Of a stretch of DNA of 64,000 nucleotides, positions 16,872 through 25,756 are shown in pieces. Location: NCBI GenBank assembly GCA_900547955.1, contig URIR01000002.1:49194-113193 (forward strand). Direction: 5' to 3'. The DNA is from an uncultured Eubacteriales bacterium (lineage in GTDB: Bacteria; Bacillota; Clostridia; Christensenellales; QALW01). The translations under genes and the position numbers were made by a program. The notes below the pieces were generated by a model. That model saw only the letters and a list, made by a program, of their open reading frames with translations. It did not search any database and was not told the DNA's origin. Every line of letters starts with the position of its first letter. Position 1 is the stretch's first letter.

Positions 16872-17735
16872 TTATTTACCGTCCGCTGAAATAAGCCCAT
16901 GATAAATTCTTTTCATATCAAGCGCATCCTCAGCCATAGTGCCCTTGGATTCACAGATAATCACAGGCTGGGCCTGTTTTTCATACAGCGCCTCGGCTAA
17001 AAATATAAAATCGGGACCCCATTGAACATCCGCAAAGGTATGATGCATTTTTTCCCCAGCTTTGGTATATTCAATACGACTGAAATGGATATGCATATTT
17101 CTCATGCGTTCCCCGCCCAGTTCATTTTCTATTTTATCCAATATCTCCTTAAATTGCTCGCGCGAATTAATTTCACCTATGCTGCGGGCATAAATATGCC
17201 CAAAATCAAAGCAGGGCAGAATCCGCTCGTCCACACGGCAAAGAGCAAGCACCTCGTCAACCGTGCCAAGCTGCCCGCTCTTGCCCATTGTTTCAGGGCA
17301 GATTATCATATCCGAATAGCCCCGCTCGTCCATACCGGCTACTACCTCTTTTAACTGCTCCGTTGCCGTTGCCAGCGCCAGAGCCGGCTCCATCTTCATA
17401 TACGCGCCCGGATGAAAAACCACTCTTTTGCCCCCCATCAGCCTTGCCACATTAAGAGAAGCGTATATGTATTCATTAGCCGCGTCCCGCTTGTCCTTAT
17501 GAAAATTGGCTAAATTTATATAATACGGCGCGTGCACGCTTACCTCTATGCCGTTCGCACGAGCCTGCTCCCCTATTTCCGCAGCGGTTTCGTCGGATAT
17601 ACGAACGCCCTTGCCGCAGGAATATTCATATGCGTTTAGCCCCATGTCCTTAACCCATTTCATGGCCTCGGCCGTGCGCTTGCCGCCCTGCTCATAAAAT
17701 GAATCGCTGTTGCCCGAAGGCCCGAATTTAATCAT
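16872..17735 (-). CDS. TIM-barrel protein of the endonuclease IV / sugar isomerase superfamily
   Basis: This 287-aa AP-endonuclease-2-type TIM barrel shows putative metal-binding motifs of the endonuclease IV type: HAPYYINLA, VFHPGAY, CPETMGK (Glu), CFDFGH (Asp and His), MHIHFS and ICESKG. Gaps relative to Nfo make it uncertain whether it cleaves abasic DNA or is a sugar phosphate isomerase-like enzyme. It overlaps yqeG by eight bases, so the two are co-translated. Confidence 0.8.
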   Translation of the reverse strand: MIKFGPSGNSDSFYEQGGKRTAEAMKWVKDMGLNAYEYSCGKGVRISDETAAEIGEQARANGIEVSVHAPYYINLANFHKDKRDAANEYIYASLNVARLMGGKRVVFHPGAYMKMEPALALATATEQLKEVVAGMDERGYSDMIICPETMGKSGQLGTVDEVLALCRVDERILPCFDFGHIYARSIGEINSREQFKEILDKIENELGGERMRNMHIHFSRIEYTKAGEKMHHTFADVQWGPDFIFLAEALYEKQAQPVIICESKGTMAEDALDMKRIYHGLISADGK

Positions 17736-18243
17736 ATATATCCTCCATATATTTCATGCTTTTATTTATCCGCCTGCGCGGACGGCGCTCGCGCAGCCTG
17801 TTAAACTTGGTAAAAATATATTCCCTGCTGGAAATGGGCGTCAAAAGCACCGAAATTGCCCCCAGCCTCGCCGCCGAAAGCACATCGGTATAAAGCTGGT
17901 CGCCTATAATCGCAGCTTTTTCCGGCTTTATCCCCTCTTCAGACAATATCTTTCTCAATTTATCCCCGTTTGGTTTGTGCGCTCCCGCAATATATTTAAT
18001 ACCCAGAGCGTCCGCCGTATCCGCCACCCTATCCGAACTGCCGTTAGATAATATATATATATCAAACGCTTTTTTAGCTTGATTAAGCCAGTTAATGGTC
18101 TGGGCTGAGAAATCCTTAGTGCGCCAGGGAGCGAGCGTGTTATCCAAATCCAATAACATGACTTCTATTCCACGTTGGGCAAGCACTTTCAAATTCACTC
18201 CCGAAATAGACTTTGCTAAATAATCAGGCCGTAATTCTTTCAT
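17728..18243 (-). CDS. yqeG: YqeG family HAD-type phosphatase
   Basis: This 171-aa HAD class IIIA phosphatase has the nucleophile motif LLDLDNTLAPW near the N-terminus, the Ser motif in ILSNGS, and the lysine/acid motifs HKPNGDKL and IGDQLYTDV. Homologues act on phosphatidylglycerophosphate or on unknown substrates; pgsA, which makes phosphatidylglycerophosphate, lies in the same minus-strand run at 22.4 kb, so a phosphatidylglycerophosphatase role is plausible. The start at 18243 is chosen because GGGAGGG lies just upstream; it overlaps the folC stop by four bases. Confidence 0.88.
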   Translation of the reverse strand: MKELRPDYLAKSISGVNLKVLAQRGIEVMLLDLDNTLAPWRTKDFSAQTINWLNQAKKAFDIYILSNGSSDRVADTADALGIKYIAGAHKPNGDKLRKILSEEGIKPEKAAIIGDQLYTDVLSAARLGAISVLLTPISSREYIFTKFNRLRERRPRRRINKSMKYMEDIYD

Positions 18244-19487
18244 TTTCCCTCCCTGCTTAAAAGCGCCAGGGCCTCGCCCACAAGATACAGCGAGCCGCAT
18301 ACTAAAATCAGCGCGTCATTATCCAGCCGCATAGCCAATTCCAGGCCTTTCCGCAGCTCGGACGCCTCATATGCCTTTAACCCCTGTTTTTCAAAAGTAT
18401 TTTTCAATTCACTAGCGGCTAAAGCCCGCGGATATTCCGGCATGCCTACGGCTACAGCCATTTCAGCCAGCGGCGCAAGACGCGCGCATACTCCTAAATA
18501 ATCCTTATCCTTCATAACGGCGCAAACCAATACTATTCTGCGCCCGTCCGCGCAGCTCTTTAAAAAATCCGAAAGCGCTCCCGCGCCGTCCGGATTATGC
18601 GCGCCGTCCAGAAGTATATCCCGGCCTCTATATTTTCTTAAATCCAGCCTGCCCGGCCAGAGCGCCGACGAAATGTCCCGCAAATCCGACTTAAAACTGC
18701 TGTATTGATTAAGATACTCTAAACAGCTTACCGCGCATGCTCCGTTATATATCTGATATTCTCCCAGCAAATTCAGCTCATAGCCTGCGCCTTTATAGAC
18801 AAAGCGCGTGCCGCTTAGAGTGCAGGATGCTCTAGATATATCCTCAGGCCTTATCCGGGTAAAGGGCGAGTTAAGCTCCAGCGCCTTATTCCTGATAATC
18901 CCTGCCGGCGAATCTGGGCATACTCCTAATACTACAGGCACGCCCGGTTTTATTATCCCTGCTTTCTCCTGAGCAATCTTCTCCAGCGTATCTCCTAGTA
19001 TTGCGGTATGATCCAGGCTGACCCCCGTTACAGCGCAAACCAGCGGATTGCATAATACAGTTGGATCGGTGCCACCGCCCATACCGGCCTCTATTACGGC
19101 TATATCAACATCAGCGCATACGAACATATCAAACATCATAGCCGTAATAAAGCCGAAATGCGTAAGTTTTTCCCCTTCTTGAGCCTCATATACCCGCCTG
19201 GCAGAAAGCTCCAGCGCCTGGTCGGACGCCTCCTGGCCGTCTATTCTTATTCGCTCGTTAAAGCGAACAAGGTAGGGCGAAGTATACAATCCCGTCCTAT
19301 AACCGGCGCGTCTTAGAGCGCATTCTATCATTGCACAGACTGAGCCTTTGCCATTGGTTCCGGTAACATGTACGCATTTTACCCTGTCCTGCGGATTGCC
19401 CATACGTAAAAGCACCTGTCTAAGCTCCTGAACACAGCCGCGGCCCGTAAAAGCCGGCAGGCGCGGAATGTAATCCAGATAGCTCAA
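18240..19487 (-). CDS. folC: Folylpolyglutamate / dihydrofolate synthase
   Basis: This 415-aa cytoplasmic Mur-ligase family enzyme adds glutamates to folates using ATP. The P-loop [12 protein letters not shown] is near residue 43, followed by [26 protein letters not shown], and [10 protein letters not shown] in the C-terminal domain. It overlaps valS by four bases. valS-folC is a frequent Firmicutes pair, so folC falls under the valS T-box. Confidence 0.94.
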   Translation of the reverse strand: MSYLDYIPRLPAFTGRGCVQELRQVLLRMGNPQDRVKCVHVTGTNGKGSVCAMIECALRRAGYRTGLYTSPYLVRFNERIRIDGQEASDQALELSARRVYEAQEGEKLTHFGFITAMMFDMFVCADVDIAVIEAGMGGGTDPTVLCNPLVCAVTGVSLDHTAILGDTLEKIAQEKAGIIKPGVPVVLGVCPDSPAGIIRNKALELNSPFTRIRPEDISRASCTLSGTRFVYKGAGYELNLLGEYQIYNGACAVSCLEYLNQYSSFKSDLRDISSALWPGRLDLRKYRGRDILLDGAHNPDGAGALSDFLKSCADGRRIVLVCAVMKDKDYLGVCARLAPLAEMAVAVGMPEYPRALAASELKNTFEKQGLKAYEASELRKGLELAMRLDNDALILVCGSLYLVGEALALLSREGK

Positions 19488-22126
19488 ATTAATTCACCTG
19501 CCGCCTTAATACGCTGTTCCACCTTTTCAAGCATATCTCTGTATTTTTCCGCCTTAGCGCGTTCAGAGTCAACTACCTGAGCGGGCGCTTTATTTACAAA
19601 GCCGGGGTTATTTAACTTACCCTCCGCTCGCTTTATTTCATTAAGCAGATTTTCCTTTTCCTTCTGAAGCCTGCTCAGCTCCTTTTCTGCATCTATAAGC
19701 TCGCCCATAGGAATAAAGCATTCAGCCTTAGCCCCTACTACGGCCGCCATTTTTTCGTCCGCCGCCGGACGCTCTGAAATTATTTCCGCCTTAGACGCCC
19801 CCGCCAGCTTTTCAAAATATATAAGAGCCTGCTGCATAAAATCCGAATCCCTGCCCGGCAGAATATAAACGGCCGTGCGTTTGCCGGCTGGAACGTCCAT
19901 TTCTGCGCGCAGATTGCGGATATTGCGGATAAGCTCTATAACCCCCTCAAATTGCTCCTCCTGCGTCCTGAAATCCATTTCCTCACGAACTGTCGGCCAC
20001 GCCGAGCGCATTATAGTCTCTTCGGCGTTAGGCAGATGCAGATATATTTCCTCAGTTATAAAGGGCATAAACGGATGCAGAAGCTTCATAGCTCCCGAAA
20101 GCACATGGCACAGTACTGCCAGCGCCGTGAGCTTGGCCTCCTCCTTATCGCCGTACAGCCTGGGCTTAGTTAATTCTATATACCAGTCGCAGTATTCGCT
20201 CCATATAAAATCATAAAGCTTCTGAGCAGAAAGCCCCAATTCATATTTCTCCATATTGGCGGTTATTTCCCCCGTCAGCTTATTAAACCTGGCCAATATC
20301 CATTTATCCGCTATATCCAGTTCCAGTCCCTCTATCCCCGGAATCTCACGATTGTTAATATTCATCATGACAAAGCGGGCGGCATTCCATATCTTATTGG
20401 CAAAATTCCTATAAGCCTCTGCTTTTTCCCAATAGAAGCGCATATCGTTTCCGGGCGAATTGCCCATAGCTAATGAAAAACGCAGCGCGTCCGCGCCGTA
20501 TTTATCTATAACCTCCAGCGGGTCGATGCCGTTGCCCAGCGATTTGCTCATTTTACGGCCCTGGTCGTCCCGGACTATTCCGTGAATAAGCACGTCCTTA
20601 AAAGGTACCCGGCCCATTTCGTTAATGCTGGAAAAAATCATGCGGGCTACCCAGAAGAAAATTATATCGTAGCCGGTTACCAATACGTTTGTGGGGAAAA
20701 AGTATTCCAATTCAGGCGTTTTATCCGGCCAGCCCAGCGTAGAAAACGGCCAGAGCGCGGAAGAAAACCAGGTATCCAATACGTCCTCATCCTGCTTAAA
20801 GCGAGTACCGCCGCACTTTTTGCAGGTGTGCGGCGCATGCTTGGCCACAGCCATATGCCCGCAGTCCTCGCAGTAATAGGCAGGTATACGGTGTCCCCAC
20901 CAGAGCTGACGCGAAATACACCAGTCCTTTATATTTTCCATCCAATTAAAATATGTCTTTTCAAAGCGCTCTGGAATAAATTTAACCTCTCCCTCCTTAA
21001 CCGCCTTTATAGCGGGATGCGCCAAAGGCTTCATATTTACGAACCACTGCATGGAAAGCATTGGCTCAACTACCGTCTTGCAGCGGTAGCAATGTCCCAC
21101 GTTATGAACATAATCCTCAATCTTAACCAGCTCGCCGCCCTCTTTAAGGCGCTCAACCAGCTTTTTACGGCATTCAAAGCGATCCAGGCCCTGATATTCC
21201 CCGGCATTCTCATTCATGACGCCCGCTTCATCCATGACCTTGATAATCTCCAATCTATGTCTGCGGCCCACCTCGAAATCGTTTGGGTCATGCGCAGGGG
21301 TAATCTTAACCACGCCCGTGCCAAATTCCTTTTCCACATACTCGTCCGCAATTATCGGAATTTCACGGCCCAAAACAGGCAGTATGGCCACTCCTCCCAC
21401 AAGCTTAGAATACCGTTCGTCCTCGGGATTGACCGCTAAGGCGGTATCTCCCAGCATGGTTTCGGGACGGGTAGTCGCTACAATCAAACTGGCGTCCGAA
21501 TCTTTAACCTGATAGCGTATATGCCAGAGATGAGAGGGCTGCTCCAGATAATCCACCTCGGCGTCCGAAAGCGCGGTCTTGCATTGAGGGCACCAGTTTA
21601 TTATGCGGTCTCCCCTATAAATAAGCCCTTTGTTATAAAGCTGCAAAAACACCTCGGTAACAGCCTTAGAGCATCCTTCGTCCATGGTAAAGCGTTCCCT
21701 CTGCCAATCCAAAGAGGAGCCTAATTTCTTTAACTGCTCAACTATCCGGCCTCCGTATTTCTCCTTCCAGGCCCAGGCCCGTTTTAAAAATTCCTCCCGG
21801 CCGATATCATATTTAGATAGCCCTTCTTCCTTAAGCGCTTCTACAATCTTTACTTCAGTTGCGATACTGGCATGGTCGGTTCCGGGCATCCAAAGGGTTT
21901 CATAGCCCTGCATACGCTTAAAGCGGATTATAGCGTCCTGCATCATATTATCCAGCGCATGGCCCATATGAAGCTGGCCGGTTATATTGGGCGGGGGTAT
22001 AACTATGGTAAAAGGCTCTTTATCCGGATTGACCTCGGCATGAAAATATCCCTTTTCCTCCCATTTTTTATACAGCCTGTCTTCCACCTCTTTAGGATTA
22101 TATTGCTTATCCAGCATGTTTTCCAT
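19484..22126 (-). CDS. valS: Valyl-tRNA synthetase
   Basis: This 880-aa class I synthetase charges tRNA-Val. It has the HIGH motif as HMGH ([14 protein letters not shown]), KMSKS ([13 protein letters not shown]), an inserted editing domain, an anticodon-binding helical domain and the C-terminal coiled coil. The start at 22126 ([16 protein letters not shown]) has AGGAGG eight bases upstream; a longer frame reading back to 22228 would run into the T-box and is rejected. Expression is controlled by the upstream T-box. Confidence 0.97.
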   Translation of the reverse strand: MENMLDKQYNPKEVEDRLYKKWEEKGYFHAEVNPDKEPFTIVIPPPNITGQLHMGHALDNMMQDAIIRFKRMQGYETLWMPGTDHASIATEVKIVEALKEEGLSKYDIGREEFLKRAWAWKEKYGGRIVEQLKKLGSSLDWQRERFTMDEGCSKAVTEVFLQLYNKGLIYRGDRIINWCPQCKTALSDAEVDYLEQPSHLWHIRYQVKDSDASLIVATTRPETMLGDTALAVNPEDERYSKLVGGVAILPVLGREIPIIADEYVEKEFGTGVVKITPAHDPNDFEVGRRHRLEIIKVMDEAGVMNENAGEYQGLDRFECRKKLVERLKEGGELVKIEDYVHNVGHCYRCKTVVEPMLSMQWFVNMKPLAHPAIKAVKEGEVKFIPERFEKTYFNWMENIKDWCISRQLWWGHRIPAYYCEDCGHMAVAKHAPHTCKKCGGTRFKQDEDVLDTWFSSALWPFSTLGWPDKTPELEYFFPTNVLVTGYDIIFFWVARMIFSSINEMGRVPFKDVLIHGIVRDDQGRKMSKSLGNGIDPLEVIDKYGADALRFSLAMGNSPGNDMRFYWEKAEAYRNFANKIWNAARFVMMNINNREIPGIEGLELDIADKWILARFNKLTGEITANMEKYELGLSAQKLYDFIWSEYCDWYIELTKPRLYGDKEEAKLTALAVLCHVLSGAMKLLHPFMPFITEEIYLHLPNAEETIMRSAWPTVREEMDFRTQEEQFEGVIELIRNIRNLRAEMDVPAGKRTAVYILPGRDSDFMQQALIYFEKLAGASKAEIISERPAADEKMAAVVGAKAECFIPMGELIDAEKELSRLQKEKENLLNEIKRAEGKLNNPGFVNKAPAQVVDSERAKAEKYRDMLEKVEQRIKAAGELI

Positions 22127-22154
22127 TTTTCCTAACCTCCTAATAAAAATAAAA

Positions 22155-22387
22155 CCGTCCTTTACAAAAAGGACGGCTGAACCGCGGTACCACCTTAATT
22201 CCGCACGCATAAAGCGCGCGGCGCTCATTACGCTTTAACGGGCGCACCCGTGCAGAGCTACTTTAAAACACTTTCACCCTGCGCGCTCCAAAGCGACCTT
22301 CAGCTTGTTTCCCCGCGCCCTTTCACCGCTACGAGCGCTCTCTTAAGGCAGAAACACAGCCTACTCCTCTTTTTCACAGCGATATAT
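22155..22387 (-). promoter_or_regulatory. valS T-box leader (tRNA-Val sensing)
   Basis: On the minus strand, the leader starts with the conserved AAGAGGAGTAG and AGAGAGC segments. A specifier loop reads GAAGGTCGC with a GUC valine codon (22295-22297). The T-box sequence AAGGTGGTACCGCGG (22182-22196) can pair with uncharged tRNA to form the antiterminator. The terminator is the stem at 22155-22176 followed by a T-run. Uncharged tRNA-Val would turn on valS and the coupled folC. Confidence 0.95.
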
Positions 22388-22966
22388 TCAATTACTCCGC
22401 TTACTGCGCGGACGGATTATATTTAGTATACCGTATTGTACCATAGCCAGCACACTTAGCGCAACTGAAAAATATACAAAAATATCAAGGGCCAGGCTCA
22501 TGCCGGGCGACGAAAACCACAATTTTCGGAAAAAGCAAAGCGCAATAGCTACGCTCATTATAAATGAAGCTATTTTCCCAAAATTATTGGAATATACAAC
22601 CCGCTTTAACCTTTTAAGCACATACCACCCGCCGATAATCATTATTAATTCCTTTACAGCCATTATAATGGCCGCGGCAAGAGGCAGAAATCCTATAACC
22701 GTAAGGCATACAAGCGCCGAAACCTGCAAAAGCTTATCGGCTAAAGGGTCGAAAAGCTTGCCGAAATTGGTTATTGCGTTCAGCCTGCGCGCCAGATAAC
22801 CGTCCAATAAATCAGACATCGCAGCAAAAATGAATACGGCAAAGGCGATACGCTTGTCCTCATAGACAAAGAAGCAAAATATAAATACGGGAATAAGCAG
22901 AAGCCTTATAACCGTAATAATATTAGGTAACATTTTAAGCATTTTTATACGACCGGCTTTTCTCAA
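22388..22966 (-). CDS. pgsA: CDP-diacylglycerol-glycerol-3-phosphate phosphatidyltransferase
   Basis: This integral membrane enzyme makes phosphatidylglycerophosphate, the first step to phosphatidylglycerol. It has the CDP-alcohol phosphotransferase signature DLLDGYLARRLNAITNFG with the later FDPLADK, which supply the metal-binding aspartates. Several hydrophobic segments span the membrane. The start is uncertain: a TTG at 22966 has GGGAG upstream, while ATG codons at 22942 and 22933 lack a clear ribosome site. The valS leader begins right after its stop. Confidence 0.92.
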   Translation of the reverse strand: MRKAGRIKMLKMLPNIITVIRLLLIPVFIFCFFVYEDKRIAFAVFIFAAMSDLLDGYLARRLNAITNFGKLFDPLADKLLQVSALVCLTVIGFLPLAAAIIMAVKELIMIIGGWYVLKRLKRVVYSNNFGKIASFIMSVAIALCFFRKLWFSSPGMSLALDIFVYFSVALSVLAMVQYGILNIIRPRSKRSN

Positions 22967-23394
22967 ATTAGTATGCGCTCCCTAAGCATAGCGGCGTATA
23001 CCCATAATCCCTGTTTTTTGCAGGAATGATACTATATTATACTCCAAATTGCCTGAATTAACAAGCCTAAGTTAGACAAAATCACAGCTTATATCTCATT
23101 TAGGCAATCTAAATTAATAAAAATAAGTAAATTTGAGCTTCCGGACTTAGAAAACTTAAAAGGGACAAAGCGTACAAAACCAAGCAGATGCATTAACTGC
23201 TGTACATCCGCATGCGCAACAATTGAAATACCAAAATAATACCAGGAGTTTTGGTATCAAAATACAGGATATTAAAACTTGGCAAACTGCTTTCGGGCCG
23301 TTCAGTATTTTCCCAGACGCGCTCACGATATAAGCGGCTTTTGAGTTTGAGCAGGGAAAGGGCGGTGGGGGTTAAGCTGGGGGGAGATAGGTGT
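22967..23394. other. 430-bp intergenic region left of the regulator island
   Basis: No gene is seen. There is a 9-bp inverted repeat (ATACCAAAA with TTTTGGTAT, 23228-23257). A G-rich stretch at 23350-23390 resembles, in reverse complement, the C-rich tandem repeats outside the other arm, so the island similarity may extend here. Confidence 0.4.
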
Positions 23395-23671
23395 AAGTTA
23401 ATCTTTTCACATCAAAATAGCGGAATCCCGTCTATTATCTCGCACACAGCTATATATGCAAATGGATAAGCTTTTTATATTGCATAAAGCCATGGGGCGC
23501 CCCGCCCTTTTAATGTGGGCGCATCCCGCTGGAAGCATTTCTACAGGTGCTGTCGCATTCCATGCGAAATTTTTCTTTAAAGCTTTAACCCTGCGCCCGC
23601 CCCTCGCCCTTTGGGCGATGGGCCATATAAACCCGCCGCCTTAACGGCGGCCTGCCCGCGCCCCTAGCAAT
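23395..23671 (+). repeat. Left inverted arm of the regulator island
   Basis: It begins AAGTTAATCTTTTCAC and ends near CCCCTAGCAAT. It contains the palindrome GGGGCGCCCC (23494-23503), a hairpin at 23602-23622 (CCTCGCCC with GGGCGATGG) and another at about 23632-23651 (CCGCCGCC/GGCGG). Confidence 0.85.
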
Positions 23672-23695
23672 ATACCAAGCTTTTTCTCTAAAAAT

Positions 23696-23947
23696 CTACT
23701 TATCATAGCTTATAGGATACAAAACATCGCCAACTTGAGCGTCAATTACTCTATTACGACATCTTTCGCAAATTCTTTGATTATTCAAAGTTATTAAATT
23801 AGCTATACTGCCACAAAAAACACAGCTAGGATAAATCTTTGCAACAAAAATCTTATTCTTGGTTATCGTCAGCTCTATATTATTTGTTAAAGCTACTTTA
23901 ATATCTTTTATTTCAGATTCATAAAGTTTTCCCACAGTCTTTTTCAT
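23696..23947 (-). CDS. AbrB-like protein with zinc ribbon
   Basis: This 83-aa protein has a C-terminal half like the tail of clostridial AbrB transcription regulators: a strand pair ending in KIYPSCVFCG and then ICERCR, a four-cysteine zinc ribbon. The N-terminal half (KVALTNNIELTITKNKIFVAK) aligns only loosely with the SpoVT-AbrB swapped-hairpin domain, and the usual basic start with GRIVIPKELR is missing. It may be a derived DNA-binding protein or an interaction partner of the XRE proteins. It is divergent from the first XRE gene, with two operator-like palindromes between them. Confidence 0.55.
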   Translation of the reverse strand: MKKTVGKLYESEIKDIKVALTNNIELTITKNKIFVAKIYPSCVFCGSIANLITLNNQRICERCRNRVIDAQVGDVLYPISYDK

Positions 23948-23971
23948 AAAGTACCTCTAAAATTTTTCATT

Positions 23972-23989
23972 TGCACCTGTATAGGAGCA
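23972..23989. promoter_or_regulatory. Operator-like 18-bp palindrome O1
   Basis: TGCACCTGTATAGGAGCA has arms complementary at six of seven positions. It lies in the divergent intergenic region 25 bases from the AbrB-like start. Confidence 0.6.
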
Positions 23990-24026
23990 ATTATAACAGA
24001 AATTAATGATAACATCAAGAAAAAAT

Positions 24027-24044
24027 TGTACTGAAATAGGAGCA
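24027..24044. promoter_or_regulatory. Operator-like 18-bp site O2
   Basis: TGTACTGAAATAGGAGCA shares its right half with O1. It overlaps the ribosome binding site of the first XRE gene, so binding could block its expression. Confidence 0.5.
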
Positions 24045-24049
24045 AAACT

Positions 24050-24307
24050 ATGAACAAAGCATTTAACCGAGCCGTTGGCCAAAACATCAAGCGGCTTAGA
24101 GAGAAAAACAACTGGAAGCAATCTGATTTAGAAGCAAAATTAGGCTTATGTAAAAGCCCTATAACAAGAAGCACCATTGCCAAAATCGAAGCCGGTCAGC
24201 GAAATATTTATCTTAATGAACTCAAATTATTTAAAGATGTCTTCAAAGTAAACTATGAAGCTTTTTTTGAAAATACACCAGAAAACGACTTATCTGCACT
24301 TATATAG
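24050..24307 (+). CDS. XRE-family regulator (1)
   Basis: This 85-aa single-domain helix-turn-helix protein shows the Cro/C1 pattern: VGQNIKRLREKNNWKQSDLEAKL, ITRSTIAKIEAGQR, LNELKLFKDVFKV. GGAG lies close to ATG 24050. It is more AT-rich than its neighbours, consistent with transfer. It is flanked by sites O1/O2 and O3, so autoregulation is likely. It is paralogous to the next gene. Confidence 0.88.
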   Translation: MNKAFNRAVGQNIKRLREKNNWKQSDLEAKLGLCKSPITRSTIAKIEAGQRNIYLNELKLFKDVFKVNYEAFFENTPENDLSALI

Positions 24308-24312
24308 GTGCA
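24295..24312. promoter_or_regulatory. Operator-like 18-bp palindrome O3
   Basis: TGCACTTATATAGGTGCA has arms matching at six of seven positions and is very close to O1. It overlaps the stop of the first XRE gene and lies 58 bases before the start of the second. Confidence 0.6.
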
Positions 24313-24369
24313 TTTTAAGTATATTCTAATGTTACGATAATGAAAATAAATACTAATAGGAGTAACATA

Positions 24370-24594
24370 ATGAATAAAGAGTTTGAAAAAAGCGTTGGAA
24401 ATAAAATAAGAAATATTAGAGCAAGAAAAGGAGTAACACAGGATGAATTAGCTTCAATGCTTCAAATAAAAAACTGCGATATTACACGAAGCGCATTAGC
24501 AAAAATTGAAGTTGGTCAACGGCACATATATATAGATGAGTTAAAAGCGATTAAAGAGGCATTAAAGGTCAACTATGAGGACTTGCTTAACTAG
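24370..24594 (+). CDS. XRE-family regulator (2)
   Basis: This 74-aa Cro/C1-type helix-turn-helix protein is a paralogue of the preceding gene (VGNKIRNIRARKGVTQDELASML, ITRSALAKIEVGQRHIYIDELKAIKEALKVNYEDLL). The start at 24370 is chosen because AGGAG lies seven bases upstream. The two proteins probably arose by tandem duplication and may bind the same 18-bp sites. No toxin partner is evident. Confidence 0.88.
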   Translation: MNKEFEKSVGNKIRNIRARKGVTQDELASMLQIKNCDITRSALAKIEVGQRHIYIDELKAIKEALKVNYEDLLN

Positions 24595-24620
24595 TATTTA
24601 CACCTTCTAACGCCGGGAAG

Positions 24621-24899
24621 ATTGCTGGGGGCGCGGGCAGGCCGCCGTTAAGGCGGCGGGTTTATATGGCTCCCTGGCCCATAGGGGCAGGGAGCGGGCG
24701 CAGGGTTAAAGCTTTAAAGAAAAATTTCGCATGGAATGCAGCGGCGCCTGTAGAAATGCCGTCGGCGGGGTGCGCCCACATTAAAAGGGCGGGGCGCCCC
24801 ATGGCTTTATTCAATATAAAAAGCTTATCCATTTGCATATATAGCTGTGTGCGAGATAATAGACGGGATTCCGCTATTTTGATGTGAAAAGATTAACTT
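24621..24899 (-). repeat. Right inverted arm of the regulator island
   Basis: Reverse complement of the left arm at about 92% identity. The hairpin at 24669-24695 (GCTCCCTG with CAGGGAGC) corresponds to 23602-23622 in the left arm but has a different sequence that still pairs. Confidence 0.85.
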
Positions 24900-24904
24900 C
24901 CCCC

Positions 24905-24952
24905 CTCCCCGCTTTCCTCCCCGCTTTCCTCCCCGCTTTTCTCCCCGCTTTT
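24905..24952. repeat. Four 12-bp tandem repeats
   Basis: CTCCCCGCTTTC occurs twice, followed by CTCCCCGCTTTT twice, directly outside the right arm of the island. A less regular G-rich counterpart lies outside the left arm. It is too short and regular for CRISPR; it resembles an iteron-like or slippage-generated array. Confidence 0.85.
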
Positions 24953-25108
24953 CCCGTTTCCACAACAATTTTGCTTTTTTCCGATATAACTACGCAATAT
25001 TAATTAAAACATCATATATTTATATATAGTTTTATTTTTCACCATTTTTCTTATATATCTATTTATATCATAATTTACAGCAAATTTCAATTTTAAACGA
25101 TGAAAATA

Positions 25109-25144
25109 AAAAGAGAGAGAAAACAACATTTTTCTCCCTCTTTT
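25109..25144 (-). terminator. Terminator downstream of the oxidoreductase operon
   Basis: The imperfect stem AAAGAGAGAGAAAA with TTTTCTCCCTCTTT is flanked by A- and T-runs, 76 bases past the gamma-subunit stop. It may act in both directions. The rest of 24953-25219 is AT-rich with no gene. Confidence 0.65.
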
Positions 25145-25219
25145 ATTTGTTTCAATTTTATCCCTCATTTTTTACTCGCATATAATATATAGAGTACCAA
25201 ATGAAGAGCAATCTTAGAA

Positions 25220-25756
25220 TCAGCCCTTTACCGTCTTTTCTCCCGCTTCAATAGCCTTTTTGTTCAGCTCGATAAGATGCTGCTTCTTTTTGAACACATA
25301 TTCAAGGCTGGCTTCCACATGCTCGGGCTGCACGGCCTTGGTCGCCGCTAAAAACGCCCCCAGCATTATATTGCCCGCTACCTTTGAATTGCCCAATTCA
25401 TTTGCAAGGTCATTGCAGGGAATATAATAAACTGTAACGTCAGTACGCTCCACTTTAATGTCTATAAGCGAACTGTTTACCAGCACCAGCCCGCCCGGCA
25501 CTACGTTGCCCACGAATTTCTCCAGAGAAGGCCTGTTCATGGCCATAAGGCAGGTTGCGTCGGTAACAATAGGGGCCACAACCGGCTCGTCCGAAATAAT
25601 AACCGAGCAGTTAGCCGCGCCTCCGCGCATTTCCGGCCCATAGCTGGGCAGCCAGGAGACCTCCTTGCCTTCGTTTAAGCCGGCGCGCACCAGAAGCTGT
25701 CCCATGGAAAGCACGCCCTGTCCGCCGAAGCCGGCGATAATTATTTCATGAGTCAT
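25220..25756 (-). CDS. 2-oxoacid:ferredoxin oxidoreductase, gamma subunit
   Basis: This 178-aa subunit of a KorC/VorA-type enzyme starts with the family motif EIIIAGFGGQGVLSMGQLL and includes WLPSYGPEMRGGAANC. With alpha, beta and ferredoxin-like delta subunits it oxidatively decarboxylates a 2-oxoacid to an acyl-CoA, reducing ferredoxin. Last gene of the operon; its start overlaps the beta-subunit stop. Confidence 0.9.
   Translation of the reverse strand: MTHEIIIAGFGGQGVLSMGQLLVRAGLNEGKEVSWLPSYGPEMRGGAANCSVIISDEPVVAPIVTDATCLMAMNRPSLEKFVGNVVPGGLVLVNSSLIDIKVERTDVTVYYIPCNDLANELGNSKVAGNIMLGAFLAATKAVQPEHVEASLEYVFKKKQHLIELNKKAIEAGEKTVKG

Larger units (their letters stand above)
23395..24899. mobile_element. 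Regulator island bounded by about 278-bp inverted arms
   Basis: Two arms, 23395-23671 and 24621-24899, are inverted copies at roughly 92% identity by eye. Between them lie a minus-strand AbrB-like gene and two plus-strand XRE regulators in clearly more AT-rich DNA. There is no transposase or recombinase. The layout suggests a transposon-like unit mobilised in trans, or an exceptionally long relative of the cruciform elements carrying genes. No target duplication could be identified by eye. Confidence 0.65.

Noticed and set aside
20582..21439. 285-codon plus-strand open frame
   Set aside because: It lies antisense inside valS, has no domain character or ribosome site, and results from codon bias of the real gene.
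23395..24899. Toxin-antitoxin system
   Set aside because: Only regulators are present; neither the AbrB-like protein nor the XRE proteins has a recognisable toxin partner.
24905..24952. Tandem repeat as a CRISPR array
   Set aside because: Repeats are 12 bp and contiguous without spacers; no cas genes.
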